The notes: generated by a model from the letters alone, not told the origin. A DNA stretch of 64,000 bases from Bryobacter aggregatus MPL3 (GCF_000702445.1 NZ_JNIF01000003.1:1-64000); one strand, 5' to 3'; shown: positions 18,526 through 26,360, counted from the stretch's first letter. Program-made: numbers and translations.

Positions 18526-19851
18526 TTACTTCGTAGTGAGTTCTCGAATAAAAAATGCACGGATCTTCTGGCGTTGTGCTTTCCCTAGAGCATTTTTCAT
18601 CTTCTTACTGCGGCCCGCGAATTGGCGCAGATAGGTATCTGAGGTCCATTCGTGGTGCACCAACCCGGCGATGACACGATTTGACGGGGCCTTCCCATCC
18701 CTTAGTCTGACAGTCTCGCGATAGTCACTCCAAAGCTCCCGGTCGCTTTTGTCTTTGTATGCCTCTGGACTCTGCGAGCCTGACGGGGTCCTATCGAATA
18801 TCGAAGCTTCCTGCTTAACTAGCGATTCTGAATCGAGATGAATCACAAGCGATCTAGAAGGCAGTGAAGCTTGTACATGATCAATTTTGCTCGGCGGGTC
18901 GATCAAACTGACTTCACCTGCTTCATCGGCCCGGGTTGCATTAATTGAGTGAACAGGTACCGCGCAAAGCGCAAATCCCCCTATAGGCGTCCCTGGCGCT
19001 GGAAGTTTCACATAGGACTTCCTCGGGAATAGCTTTCCCGCGGCATTCCATGCAGCATTTACAGCTTTCGACTCAGCAGCTACATCCCATTTCAGGAACG
19101 AAGTCCGTTCAGCCTGGAGGAATTTTTGACCTGTTATTCGCTCAACCTCCTTCACCGCACGAGGGCTCAGTTGGGTCGAAGTAGGTGCGGCGTCAAACCG
19201 AGCTCGCTCCATCTCAAGAGCTTTCAACGTCCAAAAGTCGAGAAGGCTATTGAGGGCTACCCGGACAGCATCACACGCTGCCTGGGCCCACCATTCCTCA
19301 TATTGTTGGAGATCTGTGCCCCAGAGGGAAGACACTTCAGCTTCAACAAGTCCCTGAACGCCTGAGAGCCACCCCTCAAACACTTCGTAAGGCAGATTGC
19401 AAGATCGCCAAAGCACCAAGTAGAGTCGACTGACTTGATTGAATCTATCAATTGAAATCGAAATCGACGTTTCAACTTTTGCTTGATCGCCGGCATAATC
19501 TGGACCATCCGGCGTAACGAACCGCGATCTGGAATGAATTCGAACACTCGATATTGTCGAACCATTACGAATCCCATGTTTTTCAACCAGCAGCTTCCAA
19601 TCAAGTTCTAATTGCCGCTTTGCGCGGGCATCTAGTTCAGGAACACTTCCCATCGGCACCTCACCGAAACCTGTATGTGAATCAGCCGCCAGCGCGTCAG
19701 GTTCACGCGCACTTCGCCCTGCAGGAGCTAGGCGGCCTTCATCCGCAGAATAGAACAATACTAGTGAGAAATGTTCTGTGAATATCCTGTGATTTTCTAC
19801 GAGGACCGTCGTAGAGGCATCGATAGATAGTTTTTTCAATCTGAATCTCAA
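18526..19851 (-). CDS. Unknown 441-aa protein in cargo position
   Basis: I do not recognise any family. The protein is soluble. A central hydrophobic/aromatic helical region (residues about 150-225, with many Trp and Leu) precedes a linker, and a very basic C-terminal helix pair ends FFIRELTTK. An alternative start is the ATG at 19653, with a GGTGAGG site. It lies between the excisionase and the right end of the element, where satellites and prophages often carry anti-phage or lysogenic-conversion cargo. Its codon use is less GC-rich than the chromosomal genes. Confidence 0.5.
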   Translation of the reverse strand: MRFRLKKLSIDASTTVLVENHRIFTEHFSLVLFYSADEGRLAPAGRSAREPDALAADSHTGFGEVPMGSVPELDARAKRQLELDWKLLVEKHGIRNGSTISSVRIHSRSRFVTPDGPDYAGDQAKVETSISISIDRFNQVSRLYLVLWRSCNLPYEVFEGWLSGVQGLVEAEVSSLWGTDLQQYEEWWAQAACDAVRVALNSLLDFWTLKALEMERARFDAAPTSTQLSPRAVKEVERITGQKFLQAERTSFLKWDVAAESKAVNAAWNAAGKLFPRKSYVKLPAPGTPIGGFALCAVPVHSINATRADEAGEVSLIDPPSKIDHVQASLPSRSLVIHLDSESLVKQEASIFDRTPSGSQSPEAYKDKSDRELWSDYRETVRLRDGKAPSNRVIAGLVHHEWTSDTYLRQFAGRSKKMKNALGKAQRQKIRAFFIRELTTK

Positions 19852-20172
19852 TAGCAGCCGAAGGCTAGCTCATTGGCCCCCTCTCGTCGTTACCGTGCGC
19901 TGAGGAAGTCGAGACCATCATGACTTGCTGGCTCAACTAATATCCGCAGCGTAGTCGACAAGCTCAATAGTTCCCTCACAGTCAGCCGTTCCGGAAGGGG
20001 GACGCAAGGTGGCAGTTCTAAGCCTGACGTCCACCGCTTCACTCTCAAGTAGAGAGCGGTGCGACGAAAGTACCCTGCGAGGAGAGGAAAGCGCACCCTG
20101 CCTCCGCTGTATGGCGCTTTGGCATAATAATATTGCTGCACGCCAGACCACTGACGGCATCAGGAGCTAACT
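19852..20172. other. Intergenic region between divergent cargo and BRO genes
   Basis: 321 bases with no convincing gene. It separates divergent transcripts and must hold both promoters. An AT-rich patch (TTTGGCATAATAATATTG, about 20119-20136) is the best rightward -10 candidate, and AGGAGC at 20161-20166 is the ribosome-binding site of the BRO gene. No clear palindrome was found. Confidence 0.5.
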
Positions 20173-21172
20173 ATGGCAGATAAACCGATCGACATTTCAA
20201 GCCTGCTGCCAGAAGACACCCCCATCGAAGAAATACGGCGTCGGGCCGCAAAAGATATGGGCCCCCTCGGGAAAGATAATGGTGCAGCCGTGGAACAGGG
20301 AGACGCCCAGCTAGTTCTATTCGAGGGAATTACCATAAGGAAAGTCTTCCACGAGAACGAGTGGCATTTTGCCATTGTGGACATTATTGCTGCGTTGTCC
20401 GAATCGGATCGCCCAAGCAAGTACTGGAGTGACTTAAAAGCAAAACTCGTTAAGAATGAAGGGTTTACTGAGTTGTCCGCTAAAATCGGACAACTGAAAA
20501 TGGCGTCAACTGATGGGAAATTTTACCTCACAGATGCGGTCACAGTGGAAACGGCGCTTCGCATCATTCAGTCTATTCCCAGCAGAAAAGCTGAGCCTTT
20601 CAAGCGGTGGCTCGCGACTGTTGGCTATGAGCGCATTCAGGAGTATCAAGACCCTGAAATCGCAGTCAAGCGAGCGATTCTGCTATGGCAGGCGCAGGGA
20701 CGCACAAGCGACTGGATTGAAGCAAGGCTCCGTTGCATCGTCGTTCGTCGGGAATTGACCGACCAATGGCAAAAAGGCGGGATCACTGGCCGAGAATACG
20801 GTCGGCTCACAAACATCATTGCAAAAAAAAACCTTCGATCTTGACGCCGACCAGCACAAACGCCTCAAGGGGCTATCGCCATCACATAATCTGCGCGACC
20901 ATATGACCGACCTGGAGTTGGTTTTCACGATGCTTGGCGAAAAATCCACGACCGCTATTGCGAAGGCCTCAAATGCTCAAGGCTTCAACGCTAATGCCAA
21001 GGCCGCGGAATCTGGCGGAAGAGTAGCAGGAGATGCGAGACGCGACCTAGAACGGCAGCTGAATAGCCAAGTTGTATCTCGGCATAATTTTCTAGAGGAT
21101 TCGAGAAAGAAAGACCCCGAAAGACTCACCCAAGGTCAGTTAAAAAATACCTCTCCTAAGCCGAAGAAATAA
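20173..21172 (+). pseudogene. BRO-N family phage antirepressor, split by a frameshift in A9
   Basis: The first part (20173-20844) contains a BRO-N-like domain (VFHENEWHFAIVDIIAALSE, residues about 55-75) and ends abruptly after GRLTNIIAKK. Family members continue with FDL and a Lys/Gly-rich helix. That continuation (LRDHMTDLELVFTMLGE, AKAAESGGRVAGDAR) is present in the next frame from 20819. Removing one A from the nine-A run at 20823-20831 restores a single protein of about 330 residues. It is either a homopolymer error, a real mutation or ribosomal slippage. Such proteins usually antagonise prophage repressors. Confidence 0.8.
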
Positions 21173-21246
21173 ATAGCGACTGCTTGCCGCCCCAAGCAAT
21201 CGACCAGATTGCGCGTGCAGGACGGCATCATTATTGAGATTCTCGA

Positions 21247-21276
21247 CTGTGCCGGATTTTGTGCCTACTCTCTGCA
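21247..21276 (-). repeat. Integrase-tail-like repeat near the right end of the element
   Basis: This roughly 28-base sequence resembles 7999-8026, inside the 3' end of the integrase, and 21487-21514, in the integrase remnant. In minus-strand translation it reads QRVGTKSGT, a typical integrase C-terminus. It may be a further integrase tail fossil or an integrase arm-binding repeat. Confidence 0.45.
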
Positions 21277-21395
21277 TAGATGCACCGATACAAGTGGTAT
21301 CTGTCATCTCGCCCAACACTCGATTACGAAATAGCCATAGTGAATTGGGGCAGTTTGTAGATTCATAGCTAAACCATTGATTCGACGAGACGGAG

Positions 21396-21443
21396 TGGCT
21401 TCGAACCAAAGGGTCGGGGGTTCGAATCCCTCCGGGTGCACCA
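21396..21443 (+). other. attR core (partial tRNA-Arg 3' end)
   Basis: Forty-eight bases matching the tRNA 3' half from TGGCTTCGAACC to the CCA end, without any tRNA 5' half upstream. Two differences from attL form a compensated base pair in the T-stem (A-T in the tRNA, G-C here). It marks the right boundary of the element. Confidence 0.88.
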
Positions 21444-21449
21444 AACAAC

Positions 21450-21690
21450 GCCTTCCCTCTCGATCCCAACCACCTTCGATTTAGCACTGTGCCCGGATTT
21501 TTGCCTACGCTGCACCTCCTCATTCCTTCTCGAACCGTTTCTTCCCTTGGATGAACAAGCGCAAGCGCCGCGTCGTACTGAAGCCTAAGTGCCCGTCAGG
21601 TACAGGTCCATCACATCGGCCCACCTCGTGAGCCGAGTGAGCTATTTGAAGGGAACAACCTGTTGAGGCTCCACAGCTCGGCAGCCTTCA
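21450..21690 (-). pseudogene. Fossil 3' end of a second tRNA-Arg integrase
   Basis: Minus-strand translation gives RQKSGHSAKSKVVGIEREG, then HPREETVRE and TTRR, in more than one frame. These match the last 50 residues of the integrase at 7947. The DNA is recognisably similar back to about 21650-21690, with several deletions, including the catalytic Tyr codon region. It lies immediately outside attR, as expected if an older related element had used the same tRNA. Confidence 0.8.
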
Positions 21691-21855
21691 TTCACAGAAT
21701 CGAACAAGAACGTTCTCATACAGGCATCAAGGTGGGCTCCTTTTCACTCTGATTTGACGCACCATCTGGACTAGCAACGAGGAAGCGGCAAATGGATCTG
21801 AGTTTGTGCCCTTCCCCACTACGAATCCCAACAGATGGAGCAGCTTTTAGAGTGC
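21691..21855. other. Non-coding remainder between integrase fossil and sulfur cluster
   Basis: No supported gene. Similarity to integrase fades here, and no other feature could be recognised before the promoter of the ArsR-rhodanese gene. Confidence 0.4.
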
Positions 21856-21892
21856 TTGACATCTATTCAAGTATTCTATTGAATATAGATAC
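21856..21892 (+). promoter_or_regulatory. Promoter/operator of the ArsR-rhodanese gene
   Basis: TTGACA at 21856-21861 is followed by the inverted repeat TATTCAA (21864-21870), eight bases, TTGAATA (21879-21885). The second half-site overlaps the expected -10 position. The arrangement is a standard ArsR-family operator overlapping its own promoter, implying autorepression. The ATG at 21893 is so close that the mRNA may be leaderless, and no Shine-Dalgarno is visible. Confidence 0.7.
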
Positions 21893-22600
21893 ATGGATGC
21901 TCAGTCAAAGCGCGACTTTAAGAATTCTCTTTTCGGCGAGTTTGCGCGAATCGGCAAAGCGATGGCCAGCGACCGGCGGCTGGAAATCATCGATTTGCTT
22001 GCGCAGGCAGAGAGGTCGGTTGAGGAACTAGCCACAGAGACTTCTCAGTCCGTGGCGAATACCTCCCAGCATCTTAAGGTTCTCCGGCAAGCTCATCTTG
22101 TCGAAACACGCCGGGATGGGACCTTCATTCGCTACCGCTTGGCGGACGAGCGAGTGACCCGTCTTTGGTTGATGTTGCGAGAAGTTGGAGAGACGCGTCT
22201 GGCAGAAGTAGGCCGCTTGGTCGACACATATTTGGTCGATCGCGGCAAGTTGCAGGGTATCGATGCACGTGAGCTGAAGCGCCGTCTGAAAGATGGCAAC
22301 ACGGTGTTGCTGGATGTCAGGCCAACAGTGGAGTACCAGGCCGGTCACATCGCCGGGGCACGCTCGATTCCCATTGGCGAACTCGCAGGCCGTCTCAAGG
22401 AACTCCCCAAAGACAAAACGATCATCGCCTATTGTCGCGGTTCGTACTGCGTATTCGCTGATGAAGCAGCGGCCCTCCTTTCGAGCAGAGGATTCCAGGC
22501 CTATCGCCTGGATGGTGGTTTCCCTGATTGGAAAATCGCAGGAGGCGCAGTAACACAAACACTCAGAGTGGAAAACTACGGAGGGAAGTTACATGCCTAG
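21893..22600 (+). CDS. ArsR-family regulator fused to a rhodanese domain
   Basis: Residues 1-112 form a winged helix of the ArsR/SmtB type, with recognition helix near 52-68 (SVANTSQHLKVLRQ). Residues 120-225 are a rhodanese domain with active-site loop CRGSYC (Cys181, Cys186). The DNA-binding domain has no cysteine and no obvious metal site, so a persulfide signal could only be read through the rhodanese cysteines. That is inference. It heads the sulfur cluster and probably represses it through the upstream inverted repeat. The next gene overlaps its end by eight bases. Confidence 0.88.
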   Translation: MDAQSKRDFKNSLFGEFARIGKAMASDRRLEIIDLLAQAERSVEELATETSQSVANTSQHLKVLRQAHLVETRRDGTFIRYRLADERVTRLWLMLREVGETRLAEVGRLVDTYLVDRGKLQGIDARELKRRLKDGNTVLLDVRPTVEYQAGHIAGARSIPIGELAGRLKELPKDKTIIAYCRGSYCVFADEAAALLSSRGFQAYRLDGGFPDWKIAGGAVTQTLRVENYGGKLHA

Positions 22601-23693
22601 AAAGATCGATGCGGAGTTACTCCGTATGTGGCTGGAAGAGAAGCGTCCCGTGACAGTCATCGACGTCAGAAACGAAGAAGACAGGGCACAATGGTCCATT
22701 CCCGGCAGCCTGCACATCAACGCATATGAAGCACTGAAAGCCAACCAACCAAGTGCGCTTTCCGATGCAATCCTTCCTGCCAGCCAGCCCATTGTGACGG
22801 TGTGCAATTTGGGCAAGATGAGTGAGCGAGCCGCGGATGAACTCACGAGCCGAGGACTGGATGTATTTTCTCTCTCGGGCGGGATGAAGGCATGGAGTCT
22901 GGCTTGGAATACGGCCGAAGTCGCCCTGACCAACGCTCACGTCACTCAAGTTCGGCGCACAGGAAAGGGTTGTCTTTCCTATCTGATCTCCTCCAATCAA
23001 GAGGCCGCCGTCATTGACGCCTCTTTGCCAATCGATGTTTATCGTTCCCTGGCGGAACGCCAGGGTCTCCGGATTCGCTACGTGATTGACACCCACATTC
23101 ATGCCGATCATGTTTCGCGTTCACGCCAACTCGCCGACGCAATGGGCGCCGAGTTGTTGTTACCGCCCCAGAACCGTGTCCATTTTGGATACCGTTCCAT
23201 AGCGGCTCACGAGGTGATCAGGATCGGCGCAGCGAAGCTGGAAGCAATCCCAACGCCTGGACACACCATGGAGAGTATGTCCTTCCTCCTGGATGGAGAG
23301 GCATTATTTACGGGAGACACACTCTTCACTTCGAGCGTCGGGCGTCCAGACTTGCACGCCGATCCTGGCCAGGCCCGTGCGCGCGCGTCTCGTCTCTACA
23401 CCTCCGTCCAGCAATTGTTAGCTCTCGCCCCTGGCGTGCTTGTCTTTCCCGGACATACTGGCACCCCTGCCGCGTTCGACGGCGTAGCGATCCGTGAGCG
23501 CCTCGATGTGGTGGCAGAACGGCTTCGGCACTGGATGGAATCAGAGGAATCCTTTGTCGAACAGATCCTGGCCCATATTCCGCCCACTCCGCCGAACTAC
23601 ATACGAATCGTCGAACTCAATGAGGGCGCGGAACTACCAGCTGGGGACCTGACGGAGCTGGAAGCAGGAGCCAATCGCTGTGCCATTGGATAG
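22593..23693 (+). CDS. Rhodanese-metallo-beta-lactamase fusion, persulfide dioxygenase-like
   Basis: Residues 1-105 form a rhodanese domain with Cys71 in VTVCNLGKMS. Residues 115-350 form an MBL-fold domain with THIHADH (167-173), PTPGHT, FTGDTLF and VFPGHT, the metal-ligand pattern of ETHE1-type persulfide dioxygenases. Such enzymes oxidise glutathione persulfide to sulfite, and a rhodanese domain shuttles the sulfane sulfur. A GGAGGGAAG site supports the start at 22593. Other known fusions place rhodanese C-terminally, so the order here is unusual. A pure hydrolase activity cannot be excluded. Confidence 0.85.
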   Translation: MPRKIDAELLRMWLEEKRPVTVIDVRNEEDRAQWSIPGSLHINAYEALKANQPSALSDAILPASQPIVTVCNLGKMSERAADELTSRGLDVFSLSGGMKAWSLAWNTAEVALTNAHVTQVRRTGKGCLSYLISSNQEAAVIDASLPIDVYRSLAERQGLRIRYVIDTHIHADHVSRSRQLADAMGAELLLPPQNRVHFGYRSIAAHEVIRIGAAKLEAIPTPGHTMESMSFLLDGEALFTGDTLFTSSVGRPDLHADPGQARARASRLYTSVQQLLALAPGVLVFPGHTGTPAAFDGVAIRERLDVVAERLRHWMESEESFVEQILAHIPPTPPNYIRIVELNEGAELPAGDLTELEAGANRCAIG

Positions 23694-24966
23694 CGCACCA
23701 GTCGAAGTGCGTCTCGGCCTCCGGGAGAACTGGCAGCAGTTCACGCTCCTGGTCCTCGTCAACAGCTTCGTTGGCGTCATGGTTGGAGCGGAGCGAGTGG
23801 TTCTGCCTCTTCTCGCCCAGGACGATTTCGGTTTAGCGTCACGCGCCGCGATTCTCTCTTTCATCGCCAGCTTTGGGCTCGTCAAGGCCGGAGCGAATTT
23901 GTTCGCTGGCCGGCTCGGCGACCAGTTCGGCAGAAAGCGGGTGCTGATTGCGGGCTGGCTATTCGGGCTTCCAGTCCCCTTCCTCCTCTACTTCGCACCG
24001 TCGTGGTCGTGGATCATCCTCGCCAACATGTTCCTGGGTCTGAATCAGGGCTTTGCCTGGTCCACGACGGTCATCATGAAGATCGATCTGGTGGGCGCAA
24101 AGCGCCGCGGCCTGGCGATGGGCCTGAATGAGGCGGCCGGTTACCTCGCGGTTTCCGGGGCAGCGCTGCTCACCGGTTATCTCACCGGAGTGTATGGCGC
24201 ACGCTATGCGTTGCTGTGGGTGGGAGGAATCACAGCTCTTCTAGGGCTCCTTCTGTCGGTGGTGTTTGTGCGGGAATCGCACGCACACGTTGCGCTGGAA
24301 GGCCGTGGGCAGGTCACTGCAGACCGTTCCTTTCGGGAGATCTTCTTTCTGACGAGTTGGCAAGATCGCACTCTTTTCTCCGTGAGTCAGGCGGGGATGG
24401 TCAACAACCTCAATGATGGGATGGCATGGGGTCTCCTGCCGTTATTTTTCGTAGGGGGAGGGCTGAGCCTTGGCGAGGTCAGCATGATCGGCGCGCTTTA
24501 TCCGGCGGTGTGGGGAATCTTCCAAATGTTCACTGGCGCATGGAGTGATCGATGGGGAAGAAAGATATTCATTAGTTCTGGAATGCTCCTCCAGGGAGTG
24601 GCGATTCTCAGTCTGTCGCTCATGACCGGATTGATTCCCTGGGCAGCCGCTTCCGTCTTGCTAGGCATTGGCACCGCGATGGTCTATCCAACTCTCCTCG
24701 CTACCATCGGCGACGTAGCGCACCCCTCATGGCGTGCTACCGCCGTTGGCGTTTATCGGCTTTGGAGAGATGGTGGATACGCGATTGGCGCCCTTCTTGC
24801 CGGTGTCATCGCCGACCTGCTTGGTCTCCGCTGGGCCATTGGCACCGTTGGAGCGCTCACCATACTGTCTGGCTTGGTCGCGGTCGTCATGATGAGAGAA
24901 ACGCTTCCCGGCAGGGAAGTGCTTCGCGACGTTGCCAGAACTACAACGGTACCGGAGCTCACCTGA
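23680..24966 (+). CDS. Major facilitator superfamily transporter
   Basis: A 428-aa protein with about twelve hydrophobic segments. The MFS loop 2-3 signature GRLGDQFGRKR lies near residue 82, and a related motif, GAWSDRWGRK, near 285 in the second half. It begins at a GTG overlapping the dioxygenase-like gene by 14 bases. Context suggests export of a sulfur oxyanion or sulfur-reactive compound, but the substrate cannot be read from sequence. Confidence 0.85.
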   Translation: MPLDSAPVEVRLGLRENWQQFTLLVLVNSFVGVMVGAERVVLPLLAQDDFGLASRAAILSFIASFGLVKAGANLFAGRLGDQFGRKRVLIAGWLFGLPVPFLLYFAPSWSWIILANMFLGLNQGFAWSTTVIMKIDLVGAKRRGLAMGLNEAAGYLAVSGAALLTGYLTGVYGARYALLWVGGITALLGLLLSVVFVRESHAHVALEGRGQVTADRSFREIFFLTSWQDRTLFSVSQAGMVNNLNDGMAWGLLPLFFVGGGLSLGEVSMIGALYPAVWGIFQMFTGAWSDRWGRKIFISSGMLLQGVAILSLSLMTGLIPWAAASVLLGIGTAMVYPTLLATIGDVAHPSWRATAVGVYRLWRDGGYAIGALLAGVIADLLGLRWAIGTVGALTILSGLVAVVMMRETLPGREVLRDVARTTTVPELT

Positions 24967-25026
24967 TGCAGGTGAGTTTAGGCAGTCACACACTGAGAAT
25001 TGAGAAGAAATGAGAGGACATTCCAG

Positions 25027-25470
25027 TTGAAGATTTTGGGTACCTATCTCGGTCAAGGCCAGGTCAGCCTGAAGCACGAAGGATCGGGAGTGAGCTTTTC
25101 TACCGATCCACCGAAGGGTGGGGGCGGTCAGGGCTTGTCCTTCTCACCAACGGACCTGGTCGCTGCGGCACTGGGGTCCTGTGTACTGACCACCATCGGA
25201 CTCGTTGCGGAGCGACAGGATCTGTCAGCCGCAATCCATATCGAGATCGAAAAAGAAATGGAAGCAAGCCCCCGCCGGATTGGCTCGATCACGCTCACTA
25301 TTCATCTCCCGCAACACTGCAGCGTCGAGGAGCGCGGCCGGTTGGAGCGTGCGGCAAAGCTTTGCCCGGTCAGCCTCTCCATACACCCGGAGATTCGAGT
25401 CAAGATGCGATTCGTTTCTGGAGAGATGGCGGGTAGAGAACCTGTTGATGCGCCTCAAACTCAAATTTAG
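25027..25470 (+). CDS. OsmC/Ohr-family peroxiredoxin-like protein
   Basis: A 147-aa protein of typical OsmC length. It has the two conserved cysteines, Cys52 in LGSCVLTT and Cys113 in KLCPVS, that form the thiol peroxidase or persulfide-reactive site. The TTG at 25027 with an AGAGGA site gives a family-like N-terminus, although an upstream TTG at 25000 is also open. In this cluster it probably deals with sulfane sulfur or peroxides. Confidence 0.85.
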   Translation: MKILGTYLGQGQVSLKHEGSGVSFSTDPPKGGGGQGLSFSPTDLVAAALGSCVLTTIGLVAERQDLSAAIHIEIEKEMEASPRRIGSITLTIHLPQHCSVEERGRLERAAKLCPVSLSIHPEIRVKMRFVSGEMAGREPVDAPQTQI

Positions 25471-25489
25471 TTCAAGGAGAACGTAAAAA

Positions 25490-25972
25490 ATGTTGAATCG
25501 ACGACAACTCATGTCCGGTGCCGCATGCGGACTGGGCTGGACAAATCTCGCGCCTGTCCTCTTTGCAGAACAACCCTGGAAGACGAGCGAATTCCTTGCG
25601 CCAGCAGACTTAGCCAAACAAATCGAAGCCAAGATCGCGCCGCCGATCATTTGCGTTGCGTTTCCGTTCCTGTATCGGCAACGGCACATTCGTGGCGCGA
25701 AGTTTGCCGGCCCCGCAAACAAGCCGGAAGGCATTCAGGATCTCGAAAGACTCGCAGCCACTCTCTCAAAAGATGCTGAGGTCGTGATCTATTGCGGATG
25801 CTGTCCATTGAAAGATTGCCCCAACATCCGCCCGGCTTACACCACGTTGAAGCGGCTCGGCTTCAAGGCCATCCGCGTGCTTAACATTCCAACGAATTTG
25901 CATAGTGACTGGACAACCAAGGGCTATCCGGCAGAGCCAGCCCAGAATTCTATGACACCCGGCGCGGAGTAA
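25490..25972 (+). CDS. Exported Cys-rich rhodanese-like protein
   Basis: A 160-aa protein. An N-terminal RRQLMSG followed by a hydrophobic stretch to about residue 26 looks like a Tat signal. The C-terminal part has the rhodanese fold, with an expanded catalytic loop YCGCCPLKDCP (Cys102, 104, 105, 110). Conserved secondary-structure features (VVIYC, LKRLGFKAIRVL) fit rhodanese strand-helix order. Predicted location is periplasmic, so sulfur chemistry would occur outside the cytoplasm. The four-Cys loop could alternatively bind metal. Confidence 0.75.
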   Translation: MLNRRQLMSGAACGLGWTNLAPVLFAEQPWKTSEFLAPADLAKQIEAKIAPPIICVAFPFLYRQRHIRGAKFAGPANKPEGIQDLERLAATLSKDAEVVIYCGCCPLKDCPNIRPAYTTLKRLGFKAIRVLNIPTNLHSDWTTKGYPAEPAQNSMTPGAE

Positions 25973-26360
25973 AGCAGAAACAGAAGAGATTCATATGGCG
26001 ATGACAGCCAAAATGGAAGCGCTGGAAGGCCGCCTGAAATCGATGGAGATGTCGGAGACGACATGCGGCCCAGGGTAACTCGCATTTCCTGCCGCTCAAG
26101 CCGGCTCCACAATGACAGGTATCGAGCAGGCACGCGCCCAGAGGAGGGCCAGGCGGAAGACCTTCCCGATCGCAATGCAACCGTTCGGAGGCAACTGGAC
26201 AGAGGAATCGTGGATCTGCGAAAACGAATCCTTCCGTGTTTCCTACGGCCCAGCCGCCTGCGACGGAGGGCGCCACACAAATATCTGAAGCAACTCCAGT
26301 CCTCGTCCCAAGCCCAATCGCCTGAGACACATACAAACACTTCTTGAAAGAAATCACGCT
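25973..26360. other. Intergenic stretch without a supported gene
   Basis: 388 bases. A possible 27-codon reading frame (25995-26078, rich in Met and Glu) follows an AGAAGAG site but ends quickly. The rest has no convincing coding pattern on either strand. It may be remains of a lost gene in the sulfur cluster. Confidence 0.4.

Larger units (their letters stand above)
7882..21443. mobile_element. Integrated cryptic prophage or satellite-like element in tRNA-Arg
   Basis: The element is bounded by direct repeats of the tRNA 3' end (7882-7929 and 21396-21443), with its integrase at the tRNA side. It carries recombination genes (integrase, serine recombinase, excisionase-like), replication genes (DnaB-type helicase, initiator), two phage ejection-like proteins, a nuclease and a BRO antirepressor. 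Most genes are on the minus strand and chained by ATGA or TGATG overlaps. No terminase, portal, capsid or tail gene is present. It is therefore either a deleted prophage or a satellite dependent on a helper, and I cannot tell which from one copy. Confidence 0.85.

Noticed and set aside
7882-21443. A CRISPR array or toxin-antitoxin pair inside the element
   Set aside because: No regularly spaced repeats were found, and no small gene pair has recognisable toxin or antitoxin motifs. The 78-aa basic protein and the 83-aa membrane protein are not translationally coupled.
21140-21523. Open frame with a GGIRTPDPLVRS peptide
   Set aside because: It is the antisense translation of the partial tRNA plus the integrase fossil, not a protein gene.
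25973-26360. Long overlapping minus-strand frame through the sulfur cluster gap (25950-26585)
   Set aside because: It overlaps both flanking genes antisense and has no ribosome-binding site or domain.
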